Shown here piece after piece: positions 1 to 11,500 of a DNA stretch of 64,000 nucleotides. Source of the stretch: Plantago elongata. Taxonomy: Eukaryota > Streptophyta > Magnoliopsida > Lamiales > Plantaginaceae. The DNA is taken from NCBI GenBank assembly GCA_036897095.1, contig JAYMSP010000132.1, positions 1 to 64,000 on the forward strand, given 5' to 3'. The notes under the pieces are model-generated. The model had not been told where the DNA came from. It ran no database searches and saw only the letters and a list, made by a program, of their open reading frames with translations. Every line of letters starts with the position of its first letter. Position 1 is the first letter of the stretch. The translations under genes and the position numbers were made by a program.

Positions 1-57
1 AAACTTTCATTGTTACAGGCTTTCATGGAGACATCACATCAGGGGGAAGAAATTTCG

Positions 58-81
58 CCCCCCCCCCCCCCCCCCCCCCCC
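58..81. repeat. Homopolymer run of 24 C
   Basis: An uninterrupted C run followed by eight A. No gene is visible around it from 1 to 271. Long C runs are rare in plant DNA and are also a common site of sequencing-length error, so the exact length should not be trusted. Confidence 0.9.
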
Positions 82-271
82 AAAAAAAACCCAGTACGCC
101 ATAGTAATCTGATTTTAACTTCTTAACCATTTGTTACTTGACAGCAGTTATATATCTTCTTTTTAATGGCACTGCATGTTTGAATTCACTTGTAAAATTT
201 GTAGATGTTTTGTGGGTTCTCTACTTTTTATCAGAGACTTCTATATAGCCAATATCTGAAACCTTTTACTT

Positions 272-555
272 AACTGGGTATGTGGGTGTCAAAGCGTTTG
301 TAGCCGAGTGGTAAGTTGAGACACCCCGTAACCACGGGTTCGATTCCTCGAAATGGGTGATTATATTCTCACCCCGTAACCACGAGGTCACGGGTTCGAT
401 TCCCCGAAATGGGTGATTATATTCTTTGAATAGAGATTTGTGGTGATTTGCATCTAGAATCGATTGATAAATTCGTCTTGTTCAACAATTGTAGTTGTAA
501 TTGTAATGTTATATTTCATGTTCAATAATAATAAAAAAAAACTGGGTATGTGGGT
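272..555 (+). mobile_element. tRNA-derived SINE with 16-bp target-site duplication
   Basis: The body (288-539) opens with a tRNA-like A box (tagccgagtggt, from 301) and carries B boxes (ggttcgatt), followed by a non-tRNA region and an A-rich tail at 531-540. It is flanked by a perfect 16-bp direct repeat, aactgggtatgtgggt, at 272-287 and 540-555. The B-box block is present twice in tandem: 322-369 and 370-425 share the phrase caccccgtaaccacg, and the first copy lacks about 8 bp. No coding capacity; a SINE depends on LINE proteins for movement. The intact duplication suggests a fairly recent insertion. I cannot assign a named SINE family. Confidence 0.88.
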
Positions 556-658
556 TAGTCTCTATTATAATCTTCTATTGCTCTAGTATCCAATTGCCTC
601 TATTGAACTTCCTACTTTCAATTAATGTTTCTTAAATTCGTTTGGTGGGTGTCTCTCG

Positions 659-856
659 ATGGCAAGTTTCTTTAAGCACATTCAAAAAGAAGCTGTAGCA
701 ACTGGCAAAGTTTATGTTTGTCCCTTAGGCTGTGACAGAAACTGTGTTGGTGTTCTGCAGGCCTCAGGTAATGAATTTGAGGAGCACTTTGGTCTAGACG
801 TTGCCATATATATAAGACACTGTGCTAACCGACTGAATGCTATAAAGAAGATCTGA
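659..856 (+). CDS. Possible terminal exon of an unknown protein
   Basis: An open frame of 65 codons with coding-like composition, ending in TGA before a stretch that could be a 3' UTR. It contains a Cys-rich patch (CPLGCDRNCVGVLQ) and ends NRLNAIKKI. I do not recognise the family. If real it may be the last exon of a gene that begins left of the window, because no convincing promoter or first exon lies between the SINE and this frame. A possible splice acceptor (ttctgcag) lies inside it, so the frame may include intron sequence. It could also be chance. Confidence 0.25.
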   Translation: MASFFKHIQKEAVATGKVYVCPLGCDRNCVGVLQASGNEFEEHFGLDVAIYIRHCANRLNAIKKI

Positions 857-1929
857 TTTCTATCAATTGTACCAGGATGGCTTCTAAATAGAATGCTTTT
901 GACAAGATGCAATAGCTGCATCATTTAAACGCTACATAGATAAACTGAACCATTCCCAGGTCATAATGATCCTGGTATTCAAGTGATAAGTGCATCGTGT
1001 GTAGGAAACAAAAGTTGTTGAAAATTGATTGAAAAGTTGTGAAGTATGTGCTTCGTTATACTGGTGCTATTCACTCACGCCCCCATTTAATTTGTTGAGC
1101 TTCATTTCATCATGGAACTTTTTTGGCTCTGATAACCATTTTTGTAATGAAGTATGACAGTATGTGGTTCATTATACATAGAGCTTTTCTTTGCAATTAT
1201 GATTCTAATGTGGTTCCTTTTCGGCCCCAGTTGTATTGTATGTCAAAGCACTGCAACAGATAGTTCCTAGAATAAGGTTTTTGAAACTGTTGTGAGCAAA
1301 TTGGTTTTGAGGTAAACTAAATTTGCATAAAAACTATCGAGACTGTAACATGTATCGTTAGAGTTACCAGGCTATTTGCTCTTCTATCTCGTACTTTGGC
1401 ACCCAGTTTCCTTTTCCTTTCATATCCATGTTCTTGTTTGATTCATAAGTTCACAAAGTTGTGAAAAGGTTTGCTGTTAGAAGCCAGAACCTAGCATTGG
1501 CAGGGATACTCTGTGCATTTGACCTTCATGCTTTTCTGCTAACTGGGTTAAAAGTTGATCAATGTTGATGAGAAACGAGTCTTTCTTGTGAATTTGCATA
1601 ATAGCTTAATAGGTGATTCGAAAGAAACACTATGTAACTTGCAAGACAAGGTCTGGTTAGGTATGACCGTATGATTTTCTTCTATGATATAGAAAAGAAA
1701 TGATGTTTGGTGGATATAGTCCAACTGTCCTGTCTTCATATTCAGCCTTCTTGTATCCAATTTTAACCATTCTAGTAGCGGATTACCAAAACTTTTACCT
1801 TTATCTCTTAAACAACAAATCTTCAAACATAATCTTTATTAGTATTAAATCAACAAATTCTCCTTTGGAATTAGTACATTCTTTCTTGCAAAAACTAGCA
1901 TTCTGTTCTGGGTAGTTTTCATCTGTGCA
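857..1929. other. Intergenic, no gene seen
   Basis: AT-rich DNA with only short scattered open frames. It probably holds the 3' UTR of whatever ends at 856 and the promoter and 5' UTR of the gene starting at 1930. I see no repeat or element end in it. Confidence 0.5.
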
Positions 1930-2832
1930 ATGGCTATCTCAACACTAACTAAGCTTCATCTTGTTTCAGCTCTGGTTTATATATTTGTTTCTTCTTCCAA
2001 ATTCGGTATGCATTGCGGAAAGACTGATATATTCTGCCTTTTTAGCATTTGCTTCTGAATTTCCACCTAACATACTTCTTGGACAGGTAGAGCATTCGAT
2101 TATCCACATCTAGGCGCTGCAGGGGTTGTAGCAGACGAATATTTGCCTCAAGCACAAATTGAAGGAGAGACTGATCAGTATCTTCCTCAAGCTGGACTTA
2201 TAGGCACTAGTCCTGCTATTATATTCAACAAGGCCTTAGAATGTCTTGGGGACAAACACGTAAGTAAAATGAGTCTTACAGTCTTCCTCAGTTTATCAAC
2301 ATTGTTCGAGTATAAATGTTCATGCCATACATAACCAGATATATAGCGAATGCGATCTGGCTCATAGACTCACTCAAGAGGGGGAACTCAATGTGCCACC
2401 TGAATACACCGATGAGTACTGCAAGGGACCATGTGTGACCGAGACGCACCACGTGCTAGAGTGTATACATGAGATCTTCGGTCACTTTCTTTTTTACAAC
2501 CGGGCTTCAGTCAATGATATACGAGACACTATTGAGGGTGGATGCAGCCGTGGACCTTTAAGAGGTAAAACAACTGAATTTATTATTAAAATTCGTACAT
2601 GTAACGATACTCTGAATACCAGATGCTTAAGTCCAATCCCCCTTATCACTTAGAACAGAAGAATACCTGTTTCTGATATACTGATGTTTAGCATTTGTGT
2701 TCCAAAATCCAAATAGGTAATTTCAATGTTCTACAACATGTGCAAACTGATGAGGATGGTGCAAACAAGGTGCTTAATCCACTAGTGTTGTCTGCATTTC
2801 TTCTTATGGTGGGATGGCAGTTAATCTTCTAA
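1930..2832 (+). CDS. Small secreted plant protein, DUF7731-like, four exons
   Basis: Exons at 1930-2005, 2087-2259, 2339-2564 and 2717-2832 join in frame to 196 residues; every junction has GT and AG. The protein starts with a hydrophobic signal-peptide-like stretch (LHLVSALVYIFVSSS), then a spacer containing DEYLPQAQIEGE and DQYLPQA, then a Cys-containing domain with ALECLGDKH, IYSECDLAHRLT, EYTDEYCKGPCVTETH and RDTIEGGC, and ends in a hydrophobic tail (PLVLSAFLLMVGWQLIF) that looks like a GPI-anchor signal or membrane anchor. From memory this pattern is the plant domain DUF7731, found in small cell-surface proteins of unknown function. The conserved Cys residues probably form disulfides outside the cell. 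The gene looks intact and stands alone between the SINE and an unclassified repeat. The family name is recall; the exon structure is read from the sequence. Confidence 0.82.
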
Positions 2833-3847
2833 TTCCTTGGACATTGGAGAACTATACTACTATGTTAAGCAATATCCTATATGTAATGAACTACTGAATA
2901 CTGATATGCTTCTCATTACTTGTCAGAACGAACAAATTGGATATGTTGGTTAAGCATTATGAACTGCAGATTTATGAGTTGAGTCGAGTCGAGTCTGAGT
3001 TGAGATTATCATGTTTATGTTTTGAACTAGACTGAATGGTAGTCGACCCTGGCTCCGTTCAATAACACAATCTTTTTGAGATAAATCTGGTGAAATCTAT
3101 GGGTTGTAATATCAGAGAAGGGGGTGCAAGAAACAATTATATGGATCAACTTGTCATGTGCATTTTTTGTCTGTTTTCATTTTATTGACTTGGCTGTCAA
3201 TTTTTGTAGTCTAATAGTATCTCTAAAACATGGGTTCCCTATTCTCTTTAAATCATTTGTCACTTTTCTTGGCCTCAGATATATATGGTAGGCGTTACTT
3301 ACATACTCGTGATCAGTCTGTCACAATAACATGTCCAATGGTAGTATTGGTGTAGTACCAATTTTCATTGCCTTATTACAAAATTTTCCTTTTTGTCTTA
3401 GGCAATTTGTGAATCCAACTAACAATATGCCGTCCGTCCCAAATCATCTTTGTATTTCAATTTCATTTTAATAAGTACCAACTTCATATTCCATTTCTTA
3501 AATAGTAAATTTCCCTACTATTCTACATCTTCTACCTTATTCATTATTACCATACTTTATTTAATTATTTCTTAATTATTACCTTTTATCCTATAAAATA
3601 GAGAGAATTACCTCTATAAGCCACTAAACAACTCTTACAAATAAGTATAGTGCTAAATAATTTTTACATAAGTCCATTCTATTTTCTGGACCCTAAATCA
3701 ACAATTGATCGGACAAAATTACCCCTACAAATTATTGTCGCGTCTATTCAACTGCCATTTCTATCATTCGAAATTCAATTTCCCTCTCTCCCGATTCTTC
3801 TTCAACAAGCTTTCGATTCCTCTCTTAACTGTTTTATGGTCTAAAAA
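2833..3847. other. 3' flank and degenerate repeat ends
   Basis: No gene seen. After the 3' UTR, the stretch at 3430-3440 (ccgtccgtccc) resembles one terminus of a Stowaway-type MITE, but I found no matching inverted end nearby. From about 3600 the text looks like the leader of the repeat listed next. Confidence 0.4.
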
Positions 3848-5560
3848 ATGATGAGATCAAGTAAATCCGCTGCAAAAAAAGGAAGAATCGAAGCCGAAAA
3901 ATTCCCAAAAATGCTGTAAAAAAGGAAGAAACGAAACCGAAAATCTCAAAATCTGATAAAGGTACGGAACTAATTCATTTTTCTGTATAATTTTATTTAG
4001 TTTCATGTTCAATGAGTGTTATACTCACATGCATATGTGTTTCAGATCCAATATCACTCGAATTTAGTTAGTTTCATGTTAAACATGTGTTTTCCTAGTT
4101 CCAGATTCAGTATAACTCGATTTTAGTTAGTTTCATGTTAAACATTTATATGCTAGTTTCAAATTCATGGATGTTATATTGGTTTCATGAAATGTGTGTA
4201 TACTGGTTTCATGACTTCTATTATGCTGGTTTCATGACTTATGTTATGCTAGTTTTGGACTTCTATTATGTTGCTGGTTTCATGACTTATATTATGCTGG
4301 TTTCATGGACTCAAAATCTAGTTTCATGATGATTAAAACTATTTTCATGATGATTAATGATAGTTTCAGGTTCATGAAGCTAGTTTCATGATGATTAATG
4401 ATAGTTTCAGGTTCATAAAATTAGTTTCATCATGATTAAAGCTAGTTTCTGGTTCATTGAACTAGTTTCATGATGATTAATGATAGTTTCAGGTTCATGA
4501 AAGCTAATTTCATGATGGTTAAAGCTAGTTTCATGTGATTAATGATAGTTTCATGTTCATAAAGCTAGTTTTAGGTTCATAAAGCCAGTTTCATGATGAT
4601 TAATGATAATTACAGGTTCATTGAACTAGTTTCATGACTTCTATTATCCTGCTGGTTTCATGACTTATGTTATGCTAGTTTCATGGGCATTTGAGTGTTT
4701 GCATGTATTGATTTCAGGAAAATAGAAAGTCACAGAGACAACATTCAAACGTGGAGATATTTGAAGGGATGTTTAGAGTATCTGAAAACTCTACCACTTA
4801 CAGAACATGTATCTCGCCTTGATAAAACACCATTCAAGGTGCTATTCCAAAAGCTAATCAATGACGAGGTGGACCCCCTGTTCTTCACGAAGAATATGAC
4901 AGATCTGAAACTAATTTTATGTTGGACTGATATATATATTTTGGTTATTATCAAAATTTTATGAATGCTCTGTTTTATGGTACTTTCAGAAATGTATGAA
5001 TACTCTATTTTATGGTAGTTTCAAGTGCCTTTATTCTAGTTTAAATATCATTTATATTAATTTTCATTCCCTAAATGCTAGTTTCATGACCCCACAAGCT
5101 AGTTTCATGATGATTAAAGCTAGTTTCAGATTCATTTAGCTATTTTCATGATGATTAATGATATTTTCATGTTCATTAAGCTAGTTTCATGATGATTAAT
5201 AATAGTTTCAGGTTTATTGAGCTGAATGATTAAAGCTTGTTTCTTGATGATAAATTAGTCTCATGGTTCTAAAATCCTAAAAGGGAATGGTGAACTCTAA
5301 AAAACCACTGAATTTGAAAACCCCTCAGAGAGATACGGTCTTAATTGGGTTTAGGGTACACCCATCCTCAACCCTAAACCCTAATTATGCATTTTCGGGA
5401 CTATAATAATAGTTTCAGCATCAAAAGTACTAGTTTCATGATGATCAAAACTAGTTTCATGATGATTAAAGCTAGTTTCATAATGATTAATGATAGTTTC
5501 AGGATCATTGAGTTAGTTTTATGATGATTAAAGCTAGTTTTAAATCCACTAACATTATCT
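3848..5560 (+). repeat. Unclassified repeated gene fragment with minisatellite blocks
   Basis: Two blocks, about 4060-4690 and 5085-5560, consist of degenerate tandem units of about 20 or 41 bp built on gtttcatgatgattaa alternating with gtttcaggttcat. Between them an exon-like open stretch (about 4715-4920) follows an acceptor-like tgatttcag and encodes ECLEYLK-type text: LKGCLEYLKTLPLTEH, VSRLDKTPFKVLFQKL. Upstream, 3848-3961 could be a first exon (MMRSSKSAAKKGRIEAEKF, with an in-frame stop soon after) ending in a GT donor. So the minisatellite seems to lie in introns of a broken, probably transposon-borne gene. I do not know the family. Two adjoining telomere-like units (accctaaaccctaa) lie near 5380. 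Confidence 0.5.
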
Positions 5561-5640
5561 ACTCTACCAGCAACACCGAAACTAATTGGGAAGCGATTTG
5601 AATTGGGAAATGCCCATTCTACAAAACAGGCCATTTTAAT

Positions 5641-6720
5641 AGGTATTTTCTAATTCAAATCGATTTCCAATCAGCCTTTTATTTTTTTTAGTTTTATTTC
5701 CCTTTGAATGGGAGCCCAACATTCCATGGTTGGGAAAGATCCATGTTTGGACTTTGGATCTAGATTTGGAATTTGGTTTGAGTTGAACTTTGACAAATTA
5801 AAGTGTTTTTCTTTATACAAAACTCTATTTTGTTGTGTTCGATATTGTATTTTGATGCAAGTTGGATATAATATTTGAATGAGCTGTGGGAGTAAATTGT
5901 AGGAATGAAATAATTTGTAATGAGATTTTATTGAAAGATTGTTTTAAGGTAGTAAAATGATATGATTGATTGTATTTGGTACTGAAATGTGGAGTTAACA
6001 GTGTTTAATATCACATAGATTTTAATATTATATTTTTAATAACTCGTGTAAAAATAAAATGACACATACTATTATTTATTAAAGTTAGATTTAATTGATT
6101 GATTGGTTTAAGGTAGTTGGAATGTAATGATATGATATATTAATGATACCATAAAACTATAAAACTTAATGAGTTATAGAAAAAAACGTTATCGATAGAA
6201 TACAATTAATAACACTATCAATCTTTTCAGTTAAATTTCTAGCCAAACATGTTAAAGCACTGCCTGAATCCATCCGCATGTAAAAAAATGAGTTCAATAT
6301 AAAATAATTTTTAGTGAAATATAAACGATCAAAATGACAAATCGTAGAGCTAAAGATTTTAGAGAAGGACCGAATTTTTGAATTATATAAACTGGTGCTG
6401 GACGAGTATTGTACGTGCCACAAAATAGGCCTATAAGCAGCTTACTTGCCACAATCATGATTCTGGAATCTGACCAACTTATAAAATCCCCAAAATATTC
6501 AAAACCGAAAAAAATGGCTGCCCCAAATCACAAAAAACCCTAAAACTATTCCTATGGCGGCAAAATCCCCAATTCATTTCCCCAAAACACCCCTCCCAAA
6601 ATTCCAAACTTTTCGCATGGCGCCCATTTTCAAACACGGCCCACCTCTTTCCCATTTTGGATGAAAGCCCTTTTCCGTCATTTCCAACATCCTTGCGCGC
6701 CTTAGGGTTTTCATATACCC
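5641..6720. other. Intergenic, upstream of the GATA gene
   Basis: AT-rich, no gene or clear element end seen. The last 250 bp become CT-rich and act as a likely promoter region for the gene at 6891. Confidence 0.5.
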
Positions 6721-6722
6721 AA

Positions 6723-6730
6723 TATATAAA
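6723..6730 (+). promoter_or_regulatory. Probable TATA box of the GATA factor gene
   Basis: tatataaa lies 161 bp upstream of the start codon and is followed by a pyrimidine-rich leader (tctctctctaatccatctct), typical of plant 5' UTRs. Transcription would begin about 30 bp downstream, giving a leader of roughly 130 nt. Confidence 0.6.
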
Positions 6731-6890
6731 CCCCTTCATTTTTTCTCTTTCCCCACTCGCCTACTTCACTCCTACTTTCTCTCTCTAATCCATCTCTCTA
6801 TTTTATCTCTCTACAGAAATCAATCACAGTTATCTCTGATCACCTCCATTTCTCAGCTCACTGAAGCAGCTCAGCTCCATTCTGACTACT

Positions 6891-7648
6891 ATGGTAGATC
6901 TCGCTCTTTCTGATCGCTAGTTGAGCTTGATCAGCTTGAATTTGTGATTGTGATTGATCACACTAGTTAACTAACCCTTTTGCTTCTTGTTTTTCCAGGG
7001 ATCAGATTCTAAAGAAATGTGCCCCAAGTCAACTGAAAGGTTAACTTCAGACGGATCAAATGCGAAAACTTGTGTTGATTGTGGTACTTCCAAAACCCCC
7101 CTCTGGCGAGGTGGCCCTGCTGGACCAAAGGTATACTTCTTCTTTTGATCTTTGATCATTGGTTTGCTTCTCTGGTTTGATTCTTTGGTCGTTGTTTTCT
7201 CTCTCTTGATCTTTGATCATTGGTTTGCTTCTCTGGTTTGATTCTTTGGTCGTTGTTTTCTCTCTTGTTGTGTGGTTATGTGATCTCATCGGGTCTATGG
7301 ATTGATTTGCAGTCATTGTGCAACGCGTGTGGGATACGGAGCCGGAAGAAGAGAAGAGCGCTCATGGGAGTGACGAAAGAAGAGAAGAAAACAAAGAAGA
7401 TAACAAATGGGAAGCCGATTTTGCAACGGCAACATAGCGATGCGAGTGAGAGTAGTACGAGCAGCAGTGAAGATTGTACCTCGCCGAAAATGGGGGTTTT
7501 GGGAGTGAAGAATCAGCTGTGGTCATTCGGTAAGGATTTAGGGTTGCAGAGACCGAGATCGAATACGAATCAGAGGAGGAAGATGGGTGAAGTGGAGAAG
7601 GCGGCGTTTATGTTAATGGCTTTGTCTTGTGGGTCTGTTTATGCTTGA
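6891..7648 (+). CDS. Class B GATA transcription factor, GATA15/16/17-like
   Basis: Three exons: 6891-6893 (only the ATG), 6999-7130 and 7313-7648, giving 156 residues. The single zinc finger is split by the second intron after GGPAGPK: CVDCGTSKTPLWRGG, then SLCNACGIRSRKKRR, i.e. C-X2-C-X18-C-X2-C with the basic tail used for DNA contact at GATA motifs. A Lys-rich and Ser-rich linker follows (SESSTSSSEDC). The C-terminus EKAAFMLMALSCGSVYA matches the LLM domain of class B factors, though the usual Leu-Leu-Met reads Met-Leu-Met. Size and lack of an N-terminal HAN domain fit the GATA15/16/17 subgroup, which acts in the nucleus in greening and growth control downstream of cytokinin, auxin and gibberellin. 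The tiny first exon is unusual but in frame. I cannot say which paralogue it is. Confidence 0.9.
7146..7267 (+). repeat. 61-bp tandem duplication inside the GATA intron
   Basis: Two near-identical copies, 7146-7206 and 7207-7267, of a unit containing tgatctttgatcattgg and tttggtcgttgttttctctc. The duplication lies wholly in the second intron and leaves both splice sites and the coding frame untouched. The near identity indicates a recent event. Confidence 0.9.
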
Positions 7649-9364
7649 AGGGGTTGTACCAGCAGTACTGGTTGATTGTACCTTTTTTGTATTGATAAAC
7701 CCTAGTTTTAGTATATGTAACGGTTAACGAGGAACACAAAATGAGGATAAAGCTGAAATGGGCTTTTCGGATGTGTCGTTTTAATTTTTTTTTGTAGGCA
7801 ACTCGTTTTTAAGTTGGTAAATGGAATTTAATTAATTGCTTTTTGTGGCTTGGTATTCTTTTAGTTTAATTGAAATAGGCTTTTAGAATTACGTTTTTGC
7901 AATGTTAAATAGTAGTACTAGAATTGTGTACGTTCCATTTCTATTTTTAAGTATATAATTTGAATGAACATTTGGAATGCAATTGAAATGTAGTATTTAA
8001 AGTATATTTTAGATTAAATTACTATTTCTTAAATTAAATGGATCGATTTAAATGTTAAGATAATCAGCCCTGAGTAATTGTGAATGTGACATCAGGGGTC
8101 AATAAGTTTGAAAGTGAGTTAAAGATATTATAGAGACCACTAGAGATTATTGTTTCAAATTGAGAGATCACGTTTTTCTATAGTTTGGGCGGAAAACTTA
8201 ATACGAATTCATATAGAGGAGAAAATTACAGATTTACATAACTAAAAGTATGGCGGACGGGATTACTTTGGTTCCATTTTTCCAATTATTTGAAGTATAA
8301 TCCAAATTAGTGGTACGAATTGCATCTAATAACTTTGATTTATTCAGTATAATATTTGTTTAGTTAAATTTTATACTATAAATAATTTAAGATCAGTTTA
8401 GGTTTATTTAAATAAATAAATAGACTTTAAATGATCCAATCTATTATGAATTGATTGAATAATTAATCGACTCGCTGAATATAAATAAATTCGTTGAATA
8501 CTTGTATTTATAAAGTTTATAAGAAAGAGGGAAATTTGTTTAACGGTGGAATCATAATAGAAACAAAGGGGTGAATTAGGATGGCAAGGAGAGCTGAGTA
8601 GACTTGGACGGCATACGTTTGGCCCAAATGAAATGTTGTGACTGGAGGAGAAAAACTTTTTGGGCCTCACAAATTTCATCGCAATCTACTATCCAAAATG
8701 CCATCCCAATGAAATTGAATATGATTGAATGCACTCAATTATTAATTAAATTTTTAAATAATAACTAATAATAGAAGATTAGATTTTTCAATTACTTAAA
8801 ATTAAGTGTTTCTACTTAGATTTTCGGTATTTTAGTTGTTAGCCAAACTACAAATCTAAAAATACTCCTCAATTCCTCTTCCTCCCTAAAATATAGTGGA
8901 GTTATGTGAGTCTAGCTTTATCAAGCTTTAGCACTACTACAGCCAGTCGGATTGATTTCTTTCGTTTAATAAGATCATCAGAACAATCACCGGTTTTGTA
9001 ATTCTTCCAGACATATCTCGTTCTAGATTCTTTAGTACTTGATTAAACACGATTCTACACATTGAGAAGTGTACCCATACTAATATAAAATATTCGATGA
9101 AAGGTAAAAAAAAATTAAAATATAGGAAAAAATATGATTTTTTTGTGGTTTTTTGTGATTTTTTAGTTTTAGCAGTCTGACCGGTCGAGTTTCTTAAAAA
9201 ACCGTCGAAACTCATATTTTTATTATACTTTTAATAGATTTTATCATGATTTTATGTTGTTAGCATTTAAAGTTTCAATTACAGTTTTAACGAATTTTAT
9301 TAATTTTTTAAGAGATGATATGATGGTTTTAACGCGTTGACAATAGATCTAGTTATAATTTTAA
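7649..9364. other. Intergenic, no gene seen
   Basis: The 3' UTR of the GATA gene, then very AT-rich DNA. Several short open frames lack any recognisable content. No element ends identified. Confidence 0.5.
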
Positions 9365-10176
9365 GAGAAAATTTTATTTCTCTTTTGACTCACTTTAATT
9401 TTACACCGAAATCTTTTGTTTTAGTCTGCACAAGAACGTTAGTCAACAGATCAAGTCAACACAAGACTTAGACGGTGTTAACTTGGTCGTTAGTGAAAAA
9501 TGTTATTTTCGTAAAAGGTTTAGATAGTGAGCTCTTTATTTTGAATAGTTTTTTTTTTATGTATGTCGAATTTTTTTCAAAAGGTTGGTGTGTCGCGTGA
9601 CACTTTGTGTACAACAACATAAAATTTGACATTGTAATAACCATATGAGAATGCATATTTCATTAAAAAAATCAACAAATTACACTACAAAAACAACCCA
9701 CCAAAACACAAACTATACAACCAATTAGCACATATACCCAAATAAACAACATCTCTCGAACCTCTGACCGGGATGCCCGTCCGTTCAAGATGTGATTCGA
9801 GCACTTAGAACCTTACATTGGCAAATTGTAGGAATTGGATCATCCGTCATGTTCGAATTACTAGGAATTTCAGCCAAATTGTTGGAATTGGACATAAATG
9901 AGGAAATTGGAAATTGGGGGTTTTATGAGGGTTTATGTGTACAATAAATGGAGGGAAATCGAGTGAATAGGAGGAAAAATCAGATAAGACATGGAGGGAA
10001 AACGTGTGAAAAATGATTTATTTACCCTCACTAACGGAAGTTTTGAACGACATCCAACATTTATGTAAGTGAACATTTTCTTTCTAACGTTATAGTGCAG
10101 ACTCTAAAAAAAAAAAAGGTCTTGGTGTAAAATCAAAGTGAGCCAAAAAGTTATAGTGTATTATAAAATTTTCTCC
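9365..10176. mobile_element. Short non-autonomous MULE
   Basis: The left end begins gagaaaattttatttctc and the right end, read on the other strand, begins ggagaaaattttataata. The match continues inward through gactcacttt/ggctcacttt, attttacacc, agtctgcac and aacgttag, so the inverted ends are at least 80 bp. Both flanks carry aattttaa (9357-9364 and 10177-10184), consistent with the 8-9 bp duplication made by MULEs. No transposase inside; it would have depended on a relative. Confidence 0.7.
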
Positions 10177-10660
10177 AATTTTAACCTCTTCTATTAATTT
10201 GTAAACAGATAATGCGATGGTATTAAGAACCTACATGATATTTTTATGATGACTTGTTATAATTTGAAATGACAATCAAATACCATTAAACAAGTCTATA
10301 AAAGTTCCAAGAAAGCCATTAAAACAACAATAAACTAACTTAAAATAAGCTTCATGAACACGTAGTCATCTAAAGACTTTAAAACATCTATTCTCGTAAA
10401 AGAATTACAATGGATGTTCATTCGGTGTTTTTATACAAATACAATTGAGTTGATCAAATAGGCTTTTTGTCTCAATCAAATTTGGTGAACTTCAGCTTTC
10501 TATTGCATGTTTTTGTTAGTTTAATATTGCATTGGCAACTGTATAAACCTATCTTCAAACTCGGTGTCATCATCACACCTGCATTAAATATTCACTAACT
10601 GGTAAAAACTATAACAATTGTCATTATAGCAATCACATTTTGCTACAAAATAAAGAAGAA

Positions 10661-11500
10661 ACGTGCAACACATGCTAAAAATAGTAACATTTATGCGTAA
10701 AGCCATAACATTGCATTTTTCAAAAATATAACAAAGCAGGAACATGCAACACAAGTTAAAAACAATAACATTACTATATAAAATCATAATCGTGCCTTTT
10801 AAAAATATAACAAAATATTTTTGCAATCATAAATATCTAACAAAATCTAAAAATACTAATGTTGATGCTTAAAATTAGAATAATTGGTCTTATGGTTATA
10901 ACATATACGTTAAAAACAATAACATGCAACTATTCAAAATAAAATAAATATAGTAACATTAATGTTTACCACAATAATAGTGCTACAAAAACACGTTTTA
11001 AAACTATAACAAAGCACAACATGAAACTTAAGTTAAAAACAATAACATTGATGCTTCACTCGTAATTGTACTTCTTAAAACTACAATCATGCCTTTAAAA
11101 CTATAGCAAATCATTTGTAAAAATCACATCGCAAATATTTCACTAGAGGCTAAAACCACCAATGTTGCTGCTTAAAATTATATAATAAATATATTTTGAA
11201 ACTATAACATTTGTGTTAAATCAATAACATGCGTAAACATTCAATACAACCATGATAATGATGCTTAGAAGTATAACAAAGTACGAATATACAACACAAA
11301 CTAAAAAGGTAATATTGGTACATACAACCATAATATATTGTATATTATAAAACTATAACAATGTCTCTTAAAACTATGACAAAGAATTTGTAAATAATCA
11401 AACCATAGATAAATATCTCAGCAGATGCTAAAAACACTGATGTTGATGCTTAAAATAACAAGAATATATCTGAAAACTACAACGACGATACTTAAAATTA
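10661..11500. repeat. Degenerate tandem array, unit about 270 bp
   Basis: A phrase like catgcaacacaagttaaaaa followed by caataacatt recurs at about 10743, 11019 and 11288, with a partial start near 10661. Later in each unit ctaatgttgatgcttaaaat and aactataacaa recur. Copies are clearly diverged. Very AT-rich, no coding content. Could be a decayed satellite or the inside of an old element. Confidence 0.6.

Noticed and set aside
5375-5395. Telomere-like accctaaaccctaa
   Set aside because: Only two units; such telo-boxes are common in plant DNA and do not mark a telomere.
9684-9696. cactacaaaaaca as a CACTA terminus
   Set aside because: No inverted partner and no subterminal repeats; it lies inside the MULE at 9365 and looks like chance.
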